NCBI GenBank assembly: GCA_002344785.1
Contig: DDUL01000033.1
Span: 1 to 64,000 of the forward strand
Origin: Bdellovibrionaceae bacterium UBA2339
GTDB lineage: Bacteria > Bdellovibrionota > Bdellovibrionia > Bdellovibrionales > JAMPXM01
DNA: 64,000 nucleotides
Direction: 5' to 3'
The position numbers and the translations under genes are program-made. The notes below the pieces were generated by a model that was given only the letters and a program-made list of their open reading frames with translations, had not been told where the DNA came from and did not search any database. Of the stretch, positions 58,379 through 64,000 are shown piece by piece; position 1 is the first letter of the stretch, and each line of letters opens with the position of its first letter.

Positions 58379-61044
58379 GCGATCTTCAACAGTCTGGAGC
58401 TTCTTCGCAAGAAGTGAGCGAGGTCACCAAGATCTCTATGCCGAGGCTTGATTTATTCAAGTCAGCCCTTGGGGCTATGGCCATGGTGAGCTTGCAGTTC
58501 GTGCAACATGAATTGGCCAAGTTGCTCCTACCTCAAACCGCTTGGCTTCACCATCTCGTGTTGCTGCTCATATTTGTCGGCTTTGCGGCCGGGCATTTGC
58601 CTTGGGTTCATCGCCTGATAGGCCCACGCCAAAGCCTGGCGTTGGGATCATTGTTCCTGCTCTTGCCGTTCGCATTGAGTTCCATCGTCGAGTTTTGCCA
58701 AGCGGAGTTCGTGGGGCGAGCAACTTTCATTCTGTTCTTGGTGTGGTCGTCGATCGTCATGGGAGTTCAGGTTCTTCGAAATGTCTATGTAGGACTAGGA
58801 TTCTTGTCTCCCTATCAGGCCTTCAATTTCCTGGCGGCCTTCACTTGGTTGAGCCTGTTTGGACTGCATATGATTTGGGGCTGGGTGCCGCTTGCTGTTC
58901 TGACGGGTGGGACCTTGATGGCAATTGGTCTTGGCGAAGTCAGGGGCTGGCTCCTTCCGCGTGCGCTTGAAATCCGAGCGCGACTCTTTGATTCCACCTC
59001 GGTCTACTTTGGGATTTGTGCTTCATTGTTTACGTCGGTTGTTCTTGAGGCCACGCGGATTGCGCTTTTCCCGACGGGGCTAGAGTTTGTCGCATTCCAG
59101 TTTGTCATTTTCGTCATGCTCGGCCTGGCCGCAACAATTTCGCTACGCTCAAGGTTTTCGGTTCTCAATTCCTCGTTGATGAACCTCACTTTGGGTACGG
59201 GGGCCGCCGCCGTCGTGTTCATGAGTTTGAGTTGGTCAGCCGACTCGGTGAAGCTATGGCTGAGGCTATCGGATTTGTTTCCCATCGATAATTTGCGGAT
59301 ACAAAACCTCGTCTGGGTCAGTGTTTTCATGTTGCCCTATTTCTTTTTTGCGCGGCTTCTGCCACATCGTGAACGTGAGTCAGCTGAGGTTTCTGTTGCG
59401 TTACCTGGTGAACCTTCGGGTGCGCGGCCCAATCATCTCTTTAGCTTTGCTTGTGGAAATGCGATGGGATACGCGCTCTTTATCTTTGCGCTGATCGATT
59501 TTGACCTGAGCTTCGCCATCTTGACATTGATCGGTATGACGATTTTGGCGGTCGTTGTGATGTCGAAGGCGCTTACCCCAAACCAAGTTCGTTACATAAC
59601 GATGGCGCTCGCGGCCTTCATGCTGATTTTGGGCGCTTATGTGTGGAAGGGATTTGATCTCGATCGGGCTCTCATTCTCCAGGGCCGTAGTCTTTTGACA
59701 CGCGCACACTTACGAACTGAGTCGCCGCCTGAGCATTTAGGATGGCTCCAAGGGATCTTTCGTCGGCGTGGAGATCGCGGATACGTTCTCCATCGATCAC
59801 AAGGAAATGCATCGTTGGGTTTAGGCGGCTATAATTCGCGATTGTATCAACCCTTCGACGTCCTGAGGTCACGGTTGATTCATCATCCGTTCTTCAGTCA
59901 ACGATCGCGGCCTCTCGTATTTGGAATGGGCAATGGACTCGCATTTGAAGGTTTGCTGAAGCAAGGTGATCCCCAAAGAGTTCGTGTCGTTGATAACTTT
60001 GCGCCATTTGAGTTGAAGGAGTTCAGAGATCTCATTCGGCATCATACGCTGACGACTGAGAATAATTTGAAGGTCACACTCACTTCTCAAGACGCCCTGA
60101 CTGAGCTTTTTGTATCTGATGAACGCCATGATCTCATTGTTTGGAATTTGACTTGGCCAAGCTACTCAGCTTCTCGGAAGTTGTTGACTCAGGAAGTCTT
60201 TGCGCGGATTTCGCAACGTTTATCCGATGATGGCATTTTTGTTTTTGAACGACTTCCGAGCCGTGATTATGACTGCCTTGTCGCGACGACCTTTTCACAT
60301 GTCTATCAGTTTCCCGGACAAGGATTTTATCCCGCCGCACTCTTGTTGGCGGCAAATTCTGAGATCTCCGAGCTCAACATTTTTCCCAAGCTTGATCGAG
60401 AGCGTAACTGCGCGTCCTGGCACACGCCCACGTGGGTCGAACCCTTTCGACTTGGTAAACACATCTATGGATTTGATTTTGGCCTGACAAGGATTCCGCA
60501 GACTTGGAATGGACCGCTTGCTGGTGAGATCAGTCCGGAGTGGAGTTATCTTGTCAGCATGAGTCGCGCGAATGCACAAAGTGGATTTCCAATCTACGTC
60601 CTGGATATGCATCTTCCGCATGCGGAACCAAGTGAAAACCAATGGTGGAAAACGATTTGGCCGACTGAGATTGCCAAAGCCAAGCGTTCTGGGACCAAGC
60701 CTACAATTGACAGCTTTACGATCCACCCGCCGGACACGCTAAACCTGACGCAAGTTGAGCGATACAGAGATGCGGTGGTGCTTCAGCGACTTGTGAAGCG
60801 ATTCGGGATCTGGACAAATCTTCGATGTGAAGAACTCAAAGGACTTCGGAATCGACTCAATGACTCGACATGGATCTGGACGCCTTGGCCAAGTTGTGTT
60901 GATGAAAAGCGGGGTATTTTTCTTGGAGCGAAGTGGGCTGATATCGATCACTCTCTAAATGCTCATGGTGGTCGAAAAGAGCCCCGGCAATCGCCTCATG
61001 ATCCTCCAACCTTGCCGCAAAATATGGAGGGTTCGGTCGATTGA
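58369..61044 (+). CDS. Membrane-embedded spermidine-synthase-like fusion
   Basis: The product is 891 aa. The first about 430 residues carry around 10-12 membrane helices. The C-terminal half is a soluble domain like spermidine synthase/methyltransferase (RPLVFGMGNGLAFEGLLKQG with an acidic RVVDNFAPFE, and DLIVWNLTWPSYSASRKLLT). The Gly-rich nucleotide loop is GMGNG rather than the GGGDG of true polyamine enzymes, so activity may differ. Such TM-SpeE fusions occur in uncharacterised envelope clusters. It overlaps the next gene by four bases. Confidence 0.78.
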   Translation: MAVGDLQQSGASSQEVSEVTKISMPRLDLFKSALGAMAMVSLQFVQHELAKLLLPQTAWLHHLVLLLIFVGFAAGHLPWVHRLIGPRQSLALGSLFLLLPFALSSIVEFCQAEFVGRATFILFLVWSSIVMGVQVLRNVYVGLGFLSPYQAFNFLAAFTWLSLFGLHMIWGWVPLAVLTGGTLMAIGLGEVRGWLLPRALEIRARLFDSTSVYFGICASLFTSVVLEATRIALFPTGLEFVAFQFVIFVMLGLAATISLRSRFSVLNSSLMNLTLGTGAAAVVFMSLSWSADSVKLWLRLSDLFPIDNLRIQNLVWVSVFMLPYFFFARLLPHRERESAEVSVALPGEPSGARPNHLFSFACGNAMGYALFIFALIDFDLSFAILTLIGMTILAVVVMSKALTPNQVRYITMALAAFMLILGAYVWKGFDLDRALILQGRSLLTRAHLRTESPPEHLGWLQGIFRRRGDRGYVLHRSQGNASLGLGGYNSRLYQPFDVLRSRLIHHPFFSQRSRPLVFGMGNGLAFEGLLKQGDPQRVRVVDNFAPFELKEFRDLIRHHTLTTENNLKVTLTSQDALTELFVSDERHDLIVWNLTWPSYSASRKLLTQEVFARISQRLSDDGIFVFERLPSRDYDCLVATTFSHVYQFPGQGFYPAALLLAANSEISELNIFPKLDRERNCASWHTPTWVEPFRLGKHIYGFDFGLTRIPQTWNGPLAGEISPEWSYLVSMSRANAQSGFPIYVLDMHLPHAEPSENQWWKTIWPTEIAKAKRSGTKPTIDSFTIHPPDTLNLTQVERYRDAVVLQRLVKRFGIWTNLRCEELKGLRNRLNDSTWIWTPWPSCVDEKRGIFLGAKWADIDHSLNAHGGRKEPRQSPHDPPTLPQNMEGSVD

Positions 61045-62135
61045 GTTCTTTGGATGGACGTTCTTTTGTTGTGCCTAAGGGTTCGCGTGGGTTGCGAATC
61101 TTGACTCGCTTGGCGTGGGTATTGGTGATTCTCATTTCCTTAGGCGAGCTGCTGGCTCGCTTGATCGCGCCAGTTCATGAGACTCGACAACTGAGCTCTT
61201 CGGGTTCACTCTACCAGCGACATGATCGTGTCGGCTACCGCCTCTATCCCAACATAGAATCGAAGGTGCAACTTCTTGAGGGCAGTCGAAGTGTCTTTAC
61301 GGTGACATATCGGACTGACGAGTTTGGTCGGCGACGGCATTCGCCTGCTTCCTCTTCGGTCATTGCGCGGCCAAGATTTCTTGCGATTTTTGGTGCATCG
61401 ACGGCCTTTGGCATGGGTCTCGAAGATGAGGAAACCCTCGCATACTTTCTTCATACGCAAGCCACCCGCTACGAGGTGTTCAATTATGCGGCCGATGGTT
61501 ATGGACCGCAGTCTGCGTTCGCACTGGTCGATGCAAACGTTTTGCAGGATGAGGTCGTCCAAGATCGAGGAATCGCAATCTATGTGCTGCAGCTGTTGCC
61601 GGGCGTGGGCGGGCATGCGCAGACGATGTCGGCAAGTTTTGAACTGACGATGGCGCGTTGGGGAGAGTCGCTCACTTTCTATGATCTCGATGCGAGTGGT
61701 CGCCCCATGCTTCGCGGAACTCTTCGAGATGTATCGCCGCTTCGATTCTACGCATTTCGATTTCTACAAAATTTCCAGCTTCTCAATTTGTTGTGGCCCT
61801 ACGTGAAAGCCAAAGAGCCCGACCTCGATCGAGATCTCACGCTGATGTTGCGGGCTTGGGGCGAGGGGGTTCGTCGAAGTAAACCCATGAGCCGCGCTGT
61901 TGTGGTGATTCACCCCTTTTCAGACCCGAACCTATCCGCCCAGTTCGTTCATGTCTGGCACTCGATGCCAACAGATCGAATGAGCTTGTTTGATTATTCG
62001 AATCGTCTTTCAGAACAGCAGAAGCAAGGATATGTCGCCTTTAATAAATTCATTGCTCACCCCAATGCTGAACTCAACGAGATCCTATCAAAGTGGCTAG
62101 TCCAGGATTTGAATCTAAGTGGGGAGAACCCATGA
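61041..62135 (+). CDS. SGNH-hydrolase-like membrane-anchored protein
   Basis: The product is 364 aa, starting with TTG at 61041. One N-terminal membrane helix (LAWVLVILISLGELLARLIA, about 27-46) leads to an SGNH-like domain: nucleophile block FLAIFGASTAFGMG, second block FNYAADGYGPQ, and C-terminal HPN (FIAHPNAELNEIL). In typical enzymes an Asp sits two residues before the His (DxH); here that position is Ile. It may be a degenerate or acyltransferase-type member acting outside the inner membrane. It overlaps the next gene (ATGA). Confidence 0.75.
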   Translation: MSSLDGRSFVVPKGSRGLRILTRLAWVLVILISLGELLARLIAPVHETRQLSSSGSLYQRHDRVGYRLYPNIESKVQLLEGSRSVFTVTYRTDEFGRRRHSPASSSVIARPRFLAIFGASTAFGMGLEDEETLAYFLHTQATRYEVFNYAADGYGPQSAFALVDANVLQDEVVQDRGIAIYVLQLLPGVGGHAQTMSASFELTMARWGESLTFYDLDASGRPMLRGTLRDVSPLRFYAFRFLQNFQLLNLLWPYVKAKEPDLDRDLTLMLRAWGEGVRRSKPMSRAVVVIHPFSDPNLSAQFVHVWHSMPTDRMSLFDYSNRLSEQQKQGYVAFNKFIAHPNAELNEILSKWLVQDLNLSGENP

Positions 62136-63346
62136 GGATCACTCGAGATGTTTTCAACTTTGCTTCATTGATGTTGGTGTGTGCTTTGAGCCTGAGCTGC
62201 GCAGGCCCTCCGAAGCGGGATCGTCTTTCCGAGTCACAACGTCCATTGCATCGCATTGAGTATCGAGAAGATTTGGATCTTCAGCAGGAGATCGACAAGA
62301 TTGCTGAGAAGTTTCCGCGAGCCACGATTCTTTTGGCAGCCGGCACTTACAGGCCTCAACACGAGGGCCAAGCTCTGTTGCATCTGAATTCAAAGCACAA
62401 TGGGCTCAAGATCATGGGCGAAGATCGGGATCGAGTGATCTTGACGGCTCAAGCCTCAGTTGCGCGCTATGAAGTCTTGGCGGCCGAAGGGAAGTTGACT
62501 GCAGTGGCTCCGCTAGCTCCCCCCGAATCGCGGGTGATTGTGAATCATGTGGTCTACTTTGGCGACGGTGTGGATTCGACAACCGAACTCAGTCAGATGA
62601 GCATCACGGGCGCCCGAGGATATCTCACTAAGACGGGCGAGAGGCAGGCGGAACCCAACACTCAGCATCTTCGGCGATTCATTTTCTATGCCGATGGCGG
62701 AGGTGTGAAGATTTGGGGGAAAAGCTCACCACAGTTGCGCGATTTGAAGATCGAGGACAATTGGGCGCTTTACTGCGGCGGCGGAGTGTCGATCGAGCAG
62801 TTCGCCCAAACCGATGAGCCCGTTCGCATTCAGCGAGTGATTTTCAAAGGCAATCGAGTGCCGCTGACGGGAGCGGCCATTGACTTGTTGCCGGGAAGTT
62901 CGGCCATTGTCGAAGATTCAGTGTTTGAGGCAAATCAAGCTAATGACAGTTGGATTGAAGTTTCGCGCGTTAATGAGGTACGTCGTGAATTCATGAGACG
63001 TCAGCCGCACACTCAGGGCACCGATGCTCACCCAGATCAGGGGCAGGGACCGAGTGGAACAGGACTGAGTCAGTTCACAAAGTCTTCGGCGATCACGGTT
63101 TTCAGAGGCTCATCGATTGAACTTCGACGGAGTGAGTTCAAAGGGAACTCAGGTGGCCTCGACTTCCTCAATTTTGTTCGATGGTACTCATCCGATGAAA
63201 AGTTGATTCGGCGTCGTCGCCTCAGCTTACTTGAAGATTTGAGTTTTGCTCGGCAGAGGCTGCATGACATCAAGGGTATCGGGAGCTTCTTGGGTGGCGA
63301 GATTCGATCGCAGCGAATTCAGCTCGAAAAACCGATTCAAGACTGA
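62132..63346 (+). CDS. Right-handed beta-helix lipoprotein
   Basis: The product is 404 aa from ATG 62132, with GGGGAG upstream. The lipobox is ALSLSC after FASLMLVC. Repeating beta-strand turns of pectate-lyase/NosD type follow: HNGLKIMGEDRDRVILTAQA, GVKIWGKSSPQLRDLKIEDN, VRIQRVIFKGNRVPLTGAAI and SAIVEDSVFEANQAN. Such parallel beta-helices bind or cleave polysaccharides; no catalytic residues are clear. As the last gene of the operon, on the cell surface or in the periplasm, it could handle the product made by the upstream membrane enzymes. Confidence 0.78.
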   Translation: MRITRDVFNFASLMLVCALSLSCAGPPKRDRLSESQRPLHRIEYREDLDLQQEIDKIAEKFPRATILLAAGTYRPQHEGQALLHLNSKHNGLKIMGEDRDRVILTAQASVARYEVLAAEGKLTAVAPLAPPESRVIVNHVVYFGDGVDSTTELSQMSITGARGYLTKTGERQAEPNTQHLRRFIFYADGGGVKIWGKSSPQLRDLKIEDNWALYCGGGVSIEQFAQTDEPVRIQRVIFKGNRVPLTGAAIDLLPGSSAIVEDSVFEANQANDSWIEVSRVNEVRREFMRRQPHTQGTDAHPDQGQGPSGTGLSQFTKSSAITVFRGSSIELRRSEFKGNSGGLDFLNFVRWYSSDEKLIRRRRLSLLEDLSFARQRLHDIKGIGSFLGGEIRSQRIQLEKPIQD

Positions 63347-63362
63347 AGAATATAAATTTCGA

Positions 63363-64000
63363 TCAGCTTTGAGCGGATTTCTGCGATCGCATACGCTCTT
63401 CAAGTAATCGGCTTATAGGAATCAGTGTTGTTGTCAGAAAAATGGCGTACATCAAAGAATCGGGTCGCTCCAAGGCGCGGAAAAGCTGATCAAAGAAGAC
63501 AATGCTCACAGCATAGAGCGCTTGGGTCCATCTTCTCTGCGGGGAAGTTGCGGGATCTGTCATCATGAAGAAAAAGGCGAGCAGAAAACCCGTTGAGTAC
63601 ATCGTTGGCCAATTGGCCAGGGCGGGGAAGCCGGCGATGGACTCAAGCAACAATGCGCCAAGCGGATAGGCGATGAAAATCGCGACCAACATGGTCAGCT
63701 TCTTCGCTAGATAAAGCACGGGGATTCCGAATCCGAGAATGATCAAAGGGAAGATCCATGTGGTCCCCCATCTTGAGCCTTGAGTGACAGCCTCGGACGG
63801 CCACACAAGCAAAGCCACGACAATTCCAAAGTTAGAAGGGTTGAGAAAGTGTCGACCTCGAAACAAAAGCACATATTTGGAGATCACAGCTAAAACACTG
63901 GCAGCAATCAAAAAGGGTAGGTCCGCGCGCAAATTGAAGATCACGCTGCTGGCCAAGGAGATCGAACTGAGTGGTAAGTCTCTCAAACTTAACTGTTTAA
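63363..64000 (-). CDS. RnfD/NqrB-family membrane protein, 5' end cut by window edge
   Basis: At least 212 aa, open to the right edge; a TTG at 63986 is in frame but the codons before it also remain open. Six or so membrane helices contain FLIAASVLAVISKYVLLF, then FLNPSNFGIVVALLVWP, a run like the NqrB/RnfD flavin-site region, and FMMTDPATSP (the conserved DPAT-type motif). RnfD/NqrB subunits carry flavin in redox-driven ion pumps. This one stands without other rnf or nqr genes in view, so it may belong to a stand-alone branch. Confidence 0.72.
   Translation of the reverse strand, partial: KQLSLRDLPLSSISLASSVIFNLRADLPFLIAASVLAVISKYVLLFRGRHFLNPSNFGIVVALLVWPSEAVTQGSRWGTTWIFPLIILGFGIPVLYLAKKLTMLVAIFIAYPLGALLLESIAGFPALANWPTMYSTGFLLAFFFMMTDPATSPQRRWTQALYAVSIVFFDQLFRALERPDSLMYAIFLTTTLIPISRLLEERMRSQKSAQS

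Noticed and set aside
1..64000. tRNA genes, CRISPR arrays, transposases, prophage genes
   Set aside because: Scanned by eye for T-loop sequences, regular direct repeats and recombinase motifs; none was convincing. A tRNAscan-SE and CRISPR finder run would settle it.

Overview
The window reads as chromosomal DNA of a Gram-negative (diderm) bacterium. It carries an LPS-assembly outer-membrane protein (LptD), a TonB/TonB-dependent receptor pair, several lipobox-bearing lipoproteins and many Sec signal peptides. The order ffh, rpsP, khpA, rimM, trmD, SPOUT methyltransferase (PF09936 type), rplS is typical of delta-proteobacteria-like lineages. Together with the many secreted or coiled-coil proteins of unknown function, this suggests a relative of Bdellovibrionota; that placement is an inference from gene content and order. 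I found no tRNA or rRNA genes, CRISPR arrays, prophage or transposase genes.

Layout. 1-1.6 kb: a lower-GC accessory patch read leftward, with a BrnT/BrnA toxin-antitoxin operon (toxin cut short by an in-frame stop), two possible tiny ORFs and a membrane-anchored protein. 1.7-7 kb: a TolB-like lipoprotein, a secreted papain-like protease, two unknown proteins and a beta-CASP metallo-beta-lactamase RNA nuclease. 7-14 kb: an ABC-F ATPase (uup) diverging from a MoxR - DUF58 - TgpA-like operon. 14-21 kb: a fatty-acid-hydroxylase-family enzyme, then an iron module (ferric-binding protein, TonB, imelysin lipoprotein, FecA-like receptor) facing a bacterioferritin gene. 21-31.7 kb: small secreted proteins, the SRP/ribosome-maturation cluster (ffh to rplS), rnhB and yraN. 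31.7-38.6 kb: lptD, a CHASE2 adenylate cyclase and a STAS-domain protein. 38.6-56.9 kb: coiled-coil proteins, a VKOR-DsbA fusion, a ChaN-like protein, a GYF_2 protein, HU, argS with an rRNA methyltransferase, a TPR/envelope pair, pyruvate kinase and a solute-binding-like lipoprotein. 56.9-63.3 kb: a tightly overlapping operon of four envelope genes (HTTM-like, membrane-embedded spermidine-synthase-like, SGNH-like, beta-helix lipoprotein) converging on an RnfD/NqrB-like gene cut by the window end.

How the parts work together. Iron is probably taken across the outer membrane by the TonB-dependent receptor with its own TonB, bound in the periplasm by the FbpA-like protein and the imelysin lipoprotein, and stored by the neighbouring bacterioferritin. 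The ABC permease and ATPase are not in this stretch. The ffh-rplS block joins protein targeting with ribosome and tRNA maturation. The 56.9-63.3 kb operon looks like one envelope-associated pathway of unknown product.

The most unusual signals are non-coding. A 280-bp element bounded by a perfect 24-nt inverted repeat, with further nested helices, lies just upstream of ffh. A second inverted-repeat-bounded element fills the gap between a secreted-protein gene and rnhB, and the ends of the two elements share sequence. A third, smaller inverted repeat forms the leader of rpsP.
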